Source: Excoecaria cochinchinensis
Taxonomy: Eukaryota > Streptophyta > Magnoliopsida > Malpighiales > Euphorbiaceae
Length of the DNA: 64,000 bases
Assembly (NCBI GenBank): GCA_947683425.1
Contig: CANTUQ010000070.1
Location: forward strand, 4,118,001 to 4,182,000
Reading direction: 5' to 3'
Shown here: positions 23,292 through 34,793 of the stretch, one piece after another
How positions within the stretch are numbered: position 1 is the first letter of the stretch
Layout: every line of letters begins with the position of its first letter
Made by a program: the position numbers and the translations under genes
Notes under the pieces: generated by a model
The model's input: only the letters and a program-made list of their open reading frames with translations
What the model was told of the DNA's origin: nothing
Database searches by the model: none

Positions 23292-25110
23292 TTTTTTTGG
23301 GTTTTGAAGCAATAAATGGTACTCTGTACTATATTAGCAGAGATTTCATTTCATATGCCATTCTACACAGTAAAATATTTAGCTTTTGGATGAGTGGAAG
23401 CTTCAATATTGAGGTAGAAGCTAGCTTTTGGATATGACGTAGCGTAACATAAAAAAAAAGAGAAAAAGAAAAAAACATAATACCAAAAAAGAAAATTTAG
23501 CATAAGCTGGAATTTTGATGAGGAAACTAAAAGAAAAATACATAATACCAACATTGGATGGCGGGACCAGATTTTGTAGAGAATGCTTTAAAAAATAAGG
23601 TACACTAATATAAATTTTGGTAGATGAGGTGGAATACTATCATGATACAAAATACCATAAATAATATTCTTAATCTTCGCTCAAATTTTAGCTGGGACTC
23701 TAGATTAGAAACTCGTCTCAATAATCCAAGGATAACATTTTTTACATGGGGGTGTCTCCTCCTGGTCGTACCACATGAAGAACTTACATGAATCCGGCAA
23801 CTAAAAACAAAGAAATTTGTTTTATTATCAATTATAAATCAAAATGCAAAGAAAATAACAATAATAAAGCCTCCAAAGAAAATAATATGTTTTAAATAAA
23901 ACTAGTTACATTGTAATTTGGGCATCCGTAAAACCTTCTGCCTGGATTTGCTTGAGTCCATGATGCACGTAGTGATGAGAGTTGTCCGCAGTTTCACCTT
24001 GGTGAGTGGTTATTTATGAATGCAGAACTTTGATCACCCATATGAACCTTTGCACTTAGGTGGGAGATCTATTTTATGTAGATAAAAGGCATTCAACCTT
24101 GTTGAGAGTAAAGGAAACGAGATGTTCCTTTAGGCAATGGCAAACATATATAGATATATGTATATGCATTAAATGACTATAAGTGGTTGTTGAATTACTA
24201 ACTTTTGTTTTTGCTTCTCATTAATGCCAATTTAACTATGTTTTTTTTTTACTCATGCACTTGTACACGTCATTTGTTTTACTTGACATTCAACTACAAC
24301 ATTTAATGACATTTCAAAAAAAAATCCTAAATAAAACTGATTTGAGGTCACATATACTTTAAGTGTATATCTTGTTTAATTTGATCGAATGAGCCTATTT
24401 TCTCGTTTTTATTCATAATTCATATTGAAATATAAATATATTTGAGTCCCATATCTTATTTACTAATTAATAACAATATTTATATATGTGATTAAATATT
24501 ACACGTGGCTGGTCAAATATTATCAACTACAATATGGATTTATATATGTGATCAAATATTATACTTGGCTGGTCAAGTCACCGGTAAATTATATTGGAAG
24601 TGACACACATGAGCTTACCACGTGAATATATTTCTTCTAAAATATTAAATGTCATTGATCAAGTAACCAATCAATTATCTTCAGGTGCAATGTAAATTGA
24701 TGGCAACTCTCACTAAACTATACTTTTTATTTCATGATGTTGTCCTTGAACATATATTTGAACTATGTTCTACAAAATTCCCACGTGGGAATTAAAATTT
24801 ATTATTTAAGATTGCATATATTCATAAATTAAACCAATAATTAATTATTATATCAATAAATATTTGTAATTTTATCAAATTTGCTCTCCTCATATCAAAA
24901 CATAGATTTGCATGCTCATTCTTATTCAAAACAATAGGCCCATCTTGAAAAATAATAATAATTATTATTATTATTGTTTGTAATATATAGCTAAATTTAA
25001 GAATGACTAATTATATTTTTATATCAGTAAAATAATTTAAATGTAATTTTTTTTTATTAAATATCCTTCGTGTTAACTTGGAGTGTACTTTCTCTATTGT
25101 GCCCGCCATT
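23292..25110. repeat. Direct repeat, copy B
   Basis: Homologous to 22015-23170. The match runs to about 23578, is interrupted by the GRF zinc-finger segment, and resumes at about 24300 (atttaatgacatttc) to the end. The simplest reading is that the copies were equal and copy A lost the gene segment, but insertion into B is also possible. Confidence 0.85.
23605..24041 (-). pseudogene. GRF-type zinc-finger protein (At4g04775-like), two exons, broken
   Basis: Exon 1 (24041-23910) begins MGDQSSAFINN and carries NCGQLSSLRASWTQANPGRR then FYGCPNYN. A 109-bp GT-AG intron (23909-23801) follows. Exon 2 opens with LPDSCKFFMWYDQEE, which completes a GRF zinc finger, then has a coiled-coil-like LLRRVSNLESQLKFERRL and a C-terminal hydrophobic helix (LFMVFCIMIVFHLIY), with a stop at 23605-23607. 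This layout matches small plant GRF zinc-finger proteins of uncertain function. The first zinc-ligand position is a TGA stop in place of Cys, and a 1-nt shift occurs after CKKCYPW. I see the exon pattern directly; the family call is from recall. Confidence 0.75.
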
Positions 25111-25480
25111 AACTTGGAGTGTACTTTCTCTATCAGCTTCACATAAAATTTTTCTTTTCTAAGATTTTCCGTACAAAGTTTTAAAGAACAGATGTCTTGC
25201 AAAATGCTTCTATGAGATATCTCAATCCTTCAAATTACCCTTTCGCCATTACTTATTTATTTCTTTTCATTTCTGGAAAACTGACAACGAAAAGGTGATT
25301 TGCAGGAAGCTAATTTTGCCTGATTACTACGTTTAATACTTCAACATATATTGTTTAAAAGAGAGAATGGGTAACATCTACTATGCCCGCCATTAACTTG
25401 GAGTGTACTTTCTCAATCAGCTTCACAGAAAATTTTTCTTTTCCAAGATTTATGGTACAAAGTTTTAAAGAACATATCTC
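25075..25480. repeat. Local short duplications around taacttggagtgtactttct
   Basis: The phrase taacttggagtgtactttct occurs at about 25075, 25110 and 25394. The last two continue with a shared block of about 90 bp (agcttcacaNaaaatttttc ... acaaagttttaaagaaca). Small open frames here do not look coding. Confidence 0.75.
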
Positions 25481-25742
25481 ATATATTGTGGATTTTTCAA
25501 TGTATGAGATATGTTTCTTGAATATATCTCATACTGCTACAAGATTTGGAAAATTAGACTGTTACAAAATTTGGAAAATATCAGACTTTTAGAGCTTGAA
25601 ACTTGCTTTGAAAACCGGCTTTCTCAATATAAAACAATTAATGATCCGAAAATATTCTACCACTAACTAAGAAAAATATATGATTTCCCTCTTTCCATTT
25701 AAGCAACGGAAATCTCAACCTCCCACCTCAACAAAATTTATT

Positions 25743-27322
25743 ATGGCCTCCAATCTCATACACGCCCTTCATGCACAACCAATCCACATAAGCCCACCAT
25801 CTACTACTGAAAATTATCTCATACGTACCCCTCTCAACCAACTTCCACAAACAACAACACTTGTTGGGTAGTTTCTTGGGGATCATCCACCCAACAAGAA
25901 TGAAGTTATAAGATTTATTTCGGAATTTTGGCACATGACTGACCAGATTTTATGCCATGCAATCAAAAGCAACATGTTTATTTTTATTTTCAAAGACCCA
26001 CATGACAAAGACAAAGTGCTTGATGGCCGCCCTTGGTGTATGAAGGACCAACTAATGATTATTCAAGGATGGCAGAGGAATCAAATCATTGATCACATTC
26101 AGTTTAACTTATCACCTTTCTGGGTTCACGTCCATGGCCTTCAGCCCCAGGATATAAACATTTTCAATGCAAATAAGATTGCTAATAACTTTTATGGAAG
26201 GGTTGAGTTCGACTATGGTGATGCAAAATGGATTGGTTGGGAACCATATTTGAGGTGCAAGATTATGTTTGATGTTAACCAATCCATTCCTTTAGGGACA
26301 ATGCTTAAAGATGAAGATGGTGTCTCAAGGTGGCTTGAGTTCAAATATGAGGGACTGCTATCTATTTGTAAGCTATGCGGATGCATAGACCACGTAATAA
26401 ACTCATGCCCTATTAAACAATATGCAGATCATGAGGGGAGAGTTATTGAGGAAAGCCAATTTCTCTATGGTGATTCTATTCGCATTGAAGCTTTCAATCG
26501 AGACCGAGATGTTGTGGTCATTCAAGGATCACAATCCCAGGCTACACATGTTGAAAATAATGCAACCGATGCTATAGTTCCTCAATGGTTTCAAGGGGCG
26601 CTTCAGGTTTTTTTTACGGGAACATCAACTCATCAGACGAGGTCACAAGACATATGTGCACAAGATGCATATGGAGATGGCTCAAAGCTCACTTTGGATT
26701 TTTTATCTGAAATTATGCCAAAGGCGCGCAATCCACATAACTCTCATGCTATCATACAAAGCCCAGATCTCCAAGGTAATCAATTTTAATTATAATTGCA
26801 AGTTATTCTATTCTTAAATATCGTTAATAAAACTAATTCATTATCAATTATTGTGTAGAAACCGTGGTTAACTATAACCCAGCTGCCTCGTCTTCAAAAA
26901 TGAAAGAAAAATTACATAAAAAGGCAGCTGCAACAGACCTTGGTTGGCTGGTTCCATTACCTAAAGCAACTAATAAAGGCAAAAATCCAATGACTGAGGG
27001 GGAAGATTATATTACTCGTAAAAGAGGGTTTAATAGCATGCAACTTGACAAAATGCCATTAAATAAACTTCTAAAGCTTGCAATAGATTTCTACTACCCT
27101 GGTAGCGGGTCTAATAGCTCTTCCACTCTAAAGGATACATTAGACAGAGCCTTTGCATGTGTTGAAACCAAGGGTTCTTGCCCCTCAACTTTTAACTCTA
27201 CTGTGAATCCTGATCTCACTAGATTGTGGGCTGAGGTTGCAGATTTTCGTGATGGCTCGACTCCTCATTTTCATAATGCTTCCAACCTCTCTTCCAAGGA
27301 TAGCTTCATTTTGCTAGTTTAG
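25743..27322 (+). pseudogene. DUF4283/zinc-knuckle protein, plant LINE ORF1-like, with one intron
   Basis: The protein reads MASNLIHALHAQPIHIS, then a DUF4283-type domain (LVG ... VIRFISEFW ... DKDKVLDGRPWCMKDQLMII), then EFKYEGLLSICKLCG and the knuckle CKLCGCIDHVINSC (C-x2-C-x4-H-x4-C). A polar C-terminal region follows. A GT-AG intron at 26776-26858 joins exon 2 (26859-27322) in frame, about 499 codons in total. An in-frame TAG at 25869-25871 sits where the family has a residue after LVG. Plant L1-type LINE ORF1 proteins have this domain pair, but no endonuclease or RT frame follows in the next 2.5 kb. It is therefore either a 5' LINE fragment that gained an intron or a host gene derived from LINE ORF1. 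Confidence 0.75.
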
Positions 27323-28640
27323 TTTCACTCTTGCCATATCCTAGTTCTTAGTAGTTAGCTATGTTTATTATGTCTAAAATGCAGGGGATTGTGCTAATGT
27401 TTATTTTTTTTTTTGTTACTTAATCCTTTTTTCGATCTAGGGTGTATATATATATATATATATATATCTGTTATATGCGTGATTATCCTTTTGTCATCCT
27501 ATGGAATATTGTAATATTGTGAACTTGGTATTATAATAGTAGTAAGTTCCTTTTTAGTTTCCTTCTTTCTTTTCGATTTGTTGAGTTCGATTCTTAGCAA
27601 CAATTGATCGTCTTGAAACTGCTATTTAAGCATAGTGGGTTTCTTTATACAAGAAAATTATGAAAATTGTAACTCTGCTTGCTAGTAATTGCATAGTAAT
27701 CATATGGAGAGCAATCTAAAATTTCTGTTGAGTTCTTTATGAGTCTGTTTATCCAGAACCTGGGCAGAAACTCTTCTTTGCATATTTTTCAATCTTTTAT
27801 CTTCATCCTATAGGTTATGGGAGACATTAATAGTTATTATTGTGATTTTGGAGACGGTAACAAAACTACCTTGCGGCCCCCAGAAATTGCAACCATAATA
27901 TCCACTACTAACTTCTACCCATCATGAAATTAATCAATTATGGTAGCACCTTACTCAAAATATTAACTAATAATTTTATAAAATTATCAGACTTTAAATA
28001 CAATTTCATTTTAAATGTATTGGGTTGATACATAGCTGAATGGTTTAATTATTGAGACAAACAAGTCTAATATCCTAAACCCCATAGGCTGATGGAGAAA
28101 ACATTTAAAATGAAATGAGGTAATGATCCGTGAAGGTATTGCATTTTATGTTCTTACGATTTTTTATTTTGTAGTTTGTTCTCTTGTTTGTTCTTTTGAT
28201 TTCACATGTATTGTATTCCCAAAGCCTTTAGAAGAACCGATCTTACTGCACAAGATGGGTAAAACTAAGAAGAAAGTTGTTAATTCTCTGTTAAAATTGA
28301 TTAATACAATTTCAACCAAAAAGAAAAAGATATTGCTATTGCAACTTGACCCATTCTAATCACGCCTACAAAATTAATTGTTATTTTTGTGATTTAATTT
28401 CTATTTTCAGTCTCATAAGAAGGTGTGCATTGCAAACAAACATTCAGTGTATGTCACCCTTCACGAATCATTACCTCGATCATTGTTAGGATGTGGTTTT
28501 ATAGTATTTTTATAGTTTGTTTAGGTTGTTTTTGTTTAAATTTAATGTTATTTTGTTAATTTAATGTAGGTTTTTCTGATGTTTTTACATTTATTTTGAA
28601 TGATTATGTTCATGTGTTAATTATATGTTTTGTGTATGAT
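27323..28640. other. AT-rich non-coding stretch
   Basis: It includes a (TA)n run near 27448-27468. The 78-codon frame at 28123-28359 is Leu/Lys-rich and matches no family I know. No LINE RT motifs were seen on either strand. Confidence 0.5.
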
Positions 28641-28689
28641 TTAGGTGATTCAGAACAATTTTTATGAAGAAGTTTGCTTAAGGGGACAG

Positions 28690-28884
28690 CAGCTTACCAA
28701 AGCTGAGACCAAAGTAAGGTTCAGCTTTGTTCAAGAGCAAATCTTGAGAAAGAAATCAAGGAGAGGGACAGAAGCTTACCAAAGTTGGGACCAAAGATGG
28801 AACCAAAGCAAGCATCAGCTTTGGTAGAGGGAAAATAACTGACAAAAGCTGAGACCAAAGCAAGACCCAGCTTTTGTCAGTTAT
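28690..28884. repeat. Three successive hairpins with AAAGCTG/CAGCTTT stems
   Basis: Hairpin 3 is a perfect 17-bp inverted repeat: ATAACTGACAAAAGCTG (28835-28851), a 16-nt loop, and its complement (28868-28884). Hairpin 1 pairs CAAAGCTGA with TCAGCTTTG (about 28698-28729). Hairpin 2 pairs ACCAAAGTTG with CAGCTTTGGT (about 28778-28824, one mismatch). The loops of all three contain gaccaaag. The adjoining 28646-28827 frame is not convincing as a gene. Confidence 0.8.
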
Positions 28885-28924
28885 CTGATATGTTTTTAAC
28901 TCTCTTTTTGACAGTCTTCTTTTT

Positions 28925-29510
28925 CAAAATGGACTCTTAAGAGGGGACGGCTGCACTTATAAAATAAGACATATCTTAACCTAATTTGGAGGGAGAAAAA
29001 AACACAAGGAAAACATAGAAGAAACGGGACAATTGAAGATTGCGGCAATAGAGAAATTGGAGAAGTCAACATGAACTTAACCAATTAATTTACTTGACCA
29101 ATTGGATTGATTAGTGGATCAAATGAAACATAACCTGGATTGAAAATATGCATGATCAAACTTATTATTGTCCCTGTGGTTTTTGATTTTTATCAAGGTT
29201 TTTCCATTGGATCATGCTATTTTTTGAACTAAAATTTTGTGTCTATATTCACTGGAGTGGTGGGATATGTTTGTATCAACTTATAAAAGCTTTGGTCATA
29301 ACTTTGGTCAGTAATATGATGTGTTTTTAATTCCTTAATTTGATTAAGAAGGGATTAAAAGGATGGACGGCTGCGCATTCAAGGGGACATCTCTTAACCT
29401 AATTGAAGGGAGAAAACACGAGAAAAAACACAAAAAGAAACACAACAAAAATATTACGATAGCAGAAGAAGGAAATCAGAGAAATTGGAGAAACAAACTG
29501 CTGGTTTTTG
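28925..29510. repeat. Diverged direct repeat pair
   Basis: A block with ggacggctgc, atatcttaacctaatt and gggagaaaa at 28940-29070 recurs at 29360-29500. It is non-coding, and its nature is unknown. 29511-29876 holds nothing further. Confidence 0.55.
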
Positions 29511-29876
29511 TTGTTTATGACAACAACGTTGAAAGCAGCTGATTTTTTTGTTAGGTTATGATAAATTTGTACCCCTATTGGTAATCGACTGAAGAGTGAG
29601 TGAGGAAGAAATCAATGATGAGAACAATAGCAACATTTGAGTGCCAATATCCATTAGTGGTGGCAGAAAAAAAATCTGACATTTTTCCATAATATAAAAA
29701 ATATTTCTACACTTTTTCTCAAACATAGAGGTAGTAATAAATTGGAGATATAATTTTGCATATAGTTTTAGAATGAAAGTGCTGCCAATTGTAGAAAACC
29801 CTTGCTCCAATTTAATCTAACAAATGAAATCGAATAGCAACAAGGTATTTGAGCTAATTTTACCCCTCAAGATAAT

Positions 29877-31474
29877 TGACGGGTCCTCGGCAAGTGTACC
29901 GAATCGACAAGTAATAAAGTGGGGTATAGTTAGCACCCCGAGTTATCGTACCCAAGGGAAAAAGGATTGTCACGTTAAATATCTATAGATGAGTGAATTT
30001 GAGATGTCCCCCAATTTGGTTGGTGGAAAAAACTAAACTAAGCAAGAAAATAAATTAACAATTAAATATAGAATTGTTCATCAAGAAATTACTCAAGGAT
30101 GAAATTAAATGCTTAGGAAATTCTATCCTCATAAATGTAACTGAAAATTGGTAAAATAATATAACATGAAATTCTGGACAACCCAACTGAGCCCAAGCCT
30201 ACCATCCCGGATTAAGCTATTCTAATTAACAAACCTACCATCCCTGGATTAAGTCTATTAATTAGCTTAAGCGCGGGTTACCAAATCCTAGATCTAAGAC
30301 CACCTACCATCCCTGGATTAAGCTATCTTAAACCTATTTATTCCTCACTATTCTTAATCTAATAATATTAACACCCATAAACCAACCTACCATCTCTGGA
30401 TTAAGCTGGAAAAATAAATGTCAATATTAAAATAACAGAGCATTTGCACAAACAACAATTTTCGGATTTAGCTCCAATCATCATTATAATTGCAAAATAA
30501 TATATAACAAGAGGAATAAAAGAAAACATGAAAATATTTATTAAATCCAAATATCCAAAATACAAATATGATTCAAGAACTCCCAAGCATGATTAACTAC
30601 TCTAACATCAAGAATATAAACATAAAATATGAAAAATTAGAGTTTAGAATACACCCTTGATGAGAGAGAAAATAGATCTTGAAGTTCTTGTTCTTCAACC
30701 TTGGAATCCACTTGAATCCCCAAAATATAGATTTAAACTAAATTGATCTAAATTATTTAAGAAGGAAATTGCAATTCAAAATTAAATCTAAGCTAAATAG
30801 AATTTAAAAGGAAAATTAAAACATGAAAATAAAATAAATTGTTGCTGAAAATTAAAAGAAAATAATCCTAAGTCTAGCCTAAAAGAAAGAGCAACAAAAA
30901 TAAAAACTAAACTAACTAAACTCTCTCCTTTTTTAGAATGCAGCGGCGTTCTTTTAATCGTCTGAAGAAAAGCACAGCTGTGCTTTGGGAAGCACAGCTG
31001 TGCTGTGCTAGGGTTGCGCGATTGCTGGTGGAAAAAGGCGAGGCACAGCTGTGCTTCTCGCTGAAGCACAGCTGTGCTCCTGGGCGATAATTGCGCGTCG
31101 TTGCTCCCTGCGCGCGTGCCTCTTGCTGCGTCACACAGCTGTGCCTTGCACATGGACACAGCTGTGTTCTCGTTGATTCTCGCTGATGCGCGTGACGTTC
31201 GAAAGCACAGCTGTGCTATTGAAGAGCACAGCTGTGCTTTTGACTAAAATTACCCTCCTTCCACAATTTCTTCTAAAATCAATCCCAAACCTCCATTTTA
31301 GCTCCGGATTAAAATAAAACACCTGAAAACATCCCAAAACTTATTAAAAATTATAAAAACATTATAAATTAATAAAAAGACAAAAACTAATTATTTATTA
31401 TTAAAATTAAATAAATAAAACACATAATTATGCCAAGAATTAATCTAAAATATTAATATAATTGCAACTTATCA
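29877..31474 (-). repeat. 3' LTR of the LARD-like element
   Basis: Plus-strand start TGACGGGTCCTCGGCAAG, end TTGCAACTTATCA. It contains ccgagttatcgtacccaag (shared with the solo LTR at 18576), repeated ctaccatccctggattaag phrases near 30200-30400, and the palindrome array at 30971-31238. Confidence 0.92.
30971..31238. repeat. Array of CACAGCTGTG palindromes, copy 1
   Basis: Eight copies of the self-complementary CACAGCTGTG, most as AGCACAGCTGTGCT, arranged in four close pairs. Minus-strand frames across it read STAVL repeatedly; these are by-products. The GC-rich spacers contrast with the AT-rich LTR. Confidence 0.9.
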
Positions 31475-33195
31475 ACTACCCCAAACTCAAACCTTTACTC
31501 GTCCTCGAGTAAACTGAATGAACCACATTCTCAATCATCTCAATCTCAACAAAAGAAAATAAGGAGTCATTCTCAATTAAGGAACAAGAAAATAGGTTTG
31601 TAAATACCAATGCTCACTAAATAACAAATAAACACAAGAACATACTAAACAATTTCTGTGTGTGTGCAATAGGCCAAAACATAATTTTTATCATTAAAAA
31701 AAAACAAAACTTCTAGATATAATGTTGGGAAAATGAATCAAATCGAATGCATGAATGCACTCATGGCTTTTCACTCAAAGCTCAAGAAACACCATATGCC
31801 TCTTCTTACGTACCAAACCTTATTAAAAGGTCATCTCCTCTAAATAGAACAAGACAAAACAAAGAATCAAGAGGTCTTACATTTTGGTTGTAACGTTAGG
31901 CTTAAGTAAATTGGCTAACAAAGAAAGATCAAGTCACTAGAGAAAAATAGCCACTACCTAAACAAAACACAATCACCCAACTGTACTAATAAATATTTCC
32001 AACTCAATCACATATAATCAAAATAAAATTGGCCTAAAAGACACCTTAGCATCATCAAACTCAACTCACAATAACAAATGCCACATAATATTCAACACCA
32101 ATTTTCACAAGACACTAGTTCAAGTCTCACTAAATTTTGTACCCCAAACTCACCTTTTGCCCAATTAGCTAGGAAAAACTTGCAATACTTCTTCTTTTCC
32201 AATTTTATTTTTTTATTTTTTTATTTTTTTTAGAAGCATAAAAACCAACTAGCCATTAACAATAGATAAAGTACTTAATTCATCCGTAAATCCCAACAAG
32301 AACTAAAATTGACCTCTAATTTTTAAAAGACCAATAAACCACTTAAATCACATTCCTCTATATCAACCCCAAACTCATTTCTTTAACCCGGCTCACTCTC
32401 CATTACACACACCAATCAATTCTCAAACAGAAATTTACACTAAGAATTGACAAAATCTAAACTCTCTTTTTCCCAAAATAAAAACCCAACCTTACTAGAG
32501 TGGCCACTCTTCTAAAGGGAGGCAAAAATCATTTAAGGCTAAAGGTAGTTTTAATATGTGTAACAATAAAATAAGCACGCATTTAGCATACTAAATTGAT
32601 AGGCTCAACGGGCTAACAAGAGACAATGAAATTAAGGTAGGAAAAGTCATTTAAAGTAGCTATACAAAGAAGAGTTGCCTAAATCATTTTCTAAGTTGTG
32701 TCTCATCTGAGGTCGCTTCGATGGGTAATCAGAAAGGTTCTAGTGCTGTTAGTGAGTTTTCATCTAATCCCCTAATTGCAACTATATTTTTCTCAATTTT
32801 TAAAAACAGGCCCAAAGTGCTCAAAATTTAGAAATTGCAAAGTATAATCAAGGTTTACATGCAGTCTAACAAACAAAGATATAAACATAACTATTTCTCA
32901 CTCAACTTAATATTGAATGAAACACAAATTTCTAAACCTGAGATAAAAATCATTCACAATTGAGAACTATTAGGACGAAATAAAAATTTAAATCGAAGGC
33001 AAATCAAAAAGAAACAACCATAAAAATATTTAGACACAGACTTGGCACAAACACGCCACAAACAAAGCAAAACTTAATTAAAAACTACTAAAAATTGAAA
33101 AAGTTACCCAAAAGATATAAAAAAAAAAACACAACACAAAAAGACACAATAAAACGGAACTGGCTTTGATTTGAAGAATTGAAATGGTACTCACT
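31475..33195 (-). other. Non-coding internal domain of the LARD-like element
   Basis: No open frame of interest occurs. The domain contains copy 3 of the conserved module and, beside the 3' LTR, the putative polypurine tract (31475-31490, read on the minus strand). Confidence 0.8.
31740..32830 (-). repeat. Conserved non-coding module, copy 3
   Basis: Closest to copy 1 (4680-5560): shared stretches include gaatgcatgaatgcactcat, cctcttcttacgtaccaaac, gaatcaagaggtctta and gggtaatcagaaaggttcta. The order of blocks is the same in all three copies. Confidence 0.8.
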
Positions 33196-34788
33196 TGAGG
33201 GGTCCTCGGCAAGTGTACCGAATCGACAAGTAATAAAGTGGGGTATATTTAGGACCCCGAGTTATCGTACCCAAGGAAAAAAGGATTGTCACGTTAAATA
33301 TCTATAGATGAGTGAATTTGAGATGTCCCCAATTTGTTTGGTGGAGAAAACTAAGCTAAGCAAGAAAATAAATTAACAATTAAATATAAAATTGGTCATC
33401 AAGAAATTACTCAAGGATGAAATTAAATGCTTAGGAAATTCTATCCTCATAAATGTAATTGAAAATTGGTAAAACAATATAACATGAAATTCTGGACAAC
33501 CCAACTAAGCCCAAGCCTACCATCTCGGATTAAGCTATTCTAATTAACAAACCTACCATCTCGGATTAATTCTGTTAATTAGCTTAAGCGCGGGTTACCA
33601 AATCCTAGATCTAAGACCACCTACCATCCCTGGATTAAGCTATCTTAAACCTATTTATTCCTCACAATTCTTAATCTAATAATATTAACACCCACAAACC
33701 AACCTACCATCTCGGATTAAGCTGGAAAAATGAATGTCAATATTAAAAGAACAGAGCATTTGCACAAACAACAATTTTCGGATTTAGCTCCAATCATCAT
33801 TATAATTGCAAAACAATATATAACAAGAGGAATAAAAGAAAACATGAAAATATTTATTAAATCCAAATATCCAAAATACAAATATGATTCAAGAACTCCC
33901 AAGCATGATTGACTACTCTAACATCAAGAATATAAACATAAAATATGGAAAATTAGAGTTTAGAATACACCCTTGATGAGAGAGAAAATAGATCTTGAAG
34001 TTCTTGTTCTTCAACCTTGGAATCCACTTGAATCCCCAAAATATAGATTTAAACGAAATTGATCTAAATTATTTAAAAAGGAAATTGCAATTCAAAATTA
34101 AATCTAAGCTAAACAGAATTTAAAAGGAAAATTAAAACATGAATAAAATAAATTGTTGCTGAAAATTAAAAGAAAATAATCCTAAGTCTAGCCTAAAAGA
34201 AAGAGCAACAAAAATAAAAACTAAACTAACTAAACTCTCTCCTTTTTTAGAATGCAGCGGCGTTCTTTTAATCATCTGAAGAAAAGCACAGCTGTGCTTT
34301 GGGAAGCACAGCTGTGCTGTGCTAGGGTTGCGCGATTGCTGGTGGAAAAAGGCGAGGCACAGCTGTACTTCTCGCTGAAGCACAGCTGTGCTCCTGGGCG
34401 ATAATTGCGCGTCGTTACTCCGTGCGCGTGCGCCTCTTGCTGCGTGACACAGCTGTGCCTTGCGCATGGACACAGCTGTGTTCTCGTTGATTCTCGCTGA
34501 TGCACGTGACGTTCGAAAGCACAGCTGTGCTATTGAAGAGCACGGCTGTGCTTTTGGCTAAAATTACCCTCCTTCCACAATTTCTTCTAAAATCAATCCC
34601 AAACCTCCATTTTAGCTCCGGATTAAAATAAAACACCTGAAAACATCCCAAAACTTATTAAAAATTATAAAAACATTATAAATTAATAAAAAGACAAAAA
34701 CTAATTATTTATTATTAAAATTAAATAAATAAAACACATAATTATGCCAAGAATTAATCTAAAATATTAATATAATTGCAACTTATCA
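33196..34788 (-). repeat. 5' LTR of the LARD-like element
   Basis: Same as the 29877-31474 LTR apart from scattered substitutions; starts TGAGGGGTCCTCGG and ends TTGCAACTTATCA. Confidence 0.92.
34285..34552. repeat. Array of CACAGCTGTG palindromes, copy 2
   Basis: The same eight positions as copy 1; six are perfect, one reads CACAGCTGTAC and one CACGGCTGTG. Position and spacing match the other LTR. Confidence 0.9.
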
Positions 34789-34793
34789 ATAAT

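Larger units (their letters stand above)
29877..34788 (-). mobile_element. Complete non-coding LTR element (LARD-like, Athila-related LTR)
   Basis: LTRs at 29877-31474 (1598 bp) and 33196-34788 (1593 bp) bound a 1721-bp internal domain with no coding capacity. The whole element is flanked by a perfect 5-bp duplication ATAAT (29872-29876 and 34789-34793). Minus orientation is chosen because a G-rich tract (GAGTTTGGGGTAG) immediately precedes the minus-strand start TGATAAGTTGC of the LTR at 31474, as a polypurine tract should. The LTRs are nearly identical (about 98% by eye), so insertion is fairly recent. No canonical primer-binding site was seen at 33195. It must have been mobilised in trans. 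Confidence 0.93.

Noticed and set aside
28123..28359. 78-codon hydrophobic and Lys-rich frame
   Set aside because: No family match, AT-rich composition, and no support from splice or start context.
30788..31337. Minus-strand frames rich in STAVL (also 34132-34651)
   Set aside because: They read through the CACAGCTGTG palindromes; no start context or domain, and the LTR position explains them.
29877..34788. Autonomous Athila element
   Set aside because: The 1.7-kb internal domain has no gag or pol; only the LTR and the 3' module are related.
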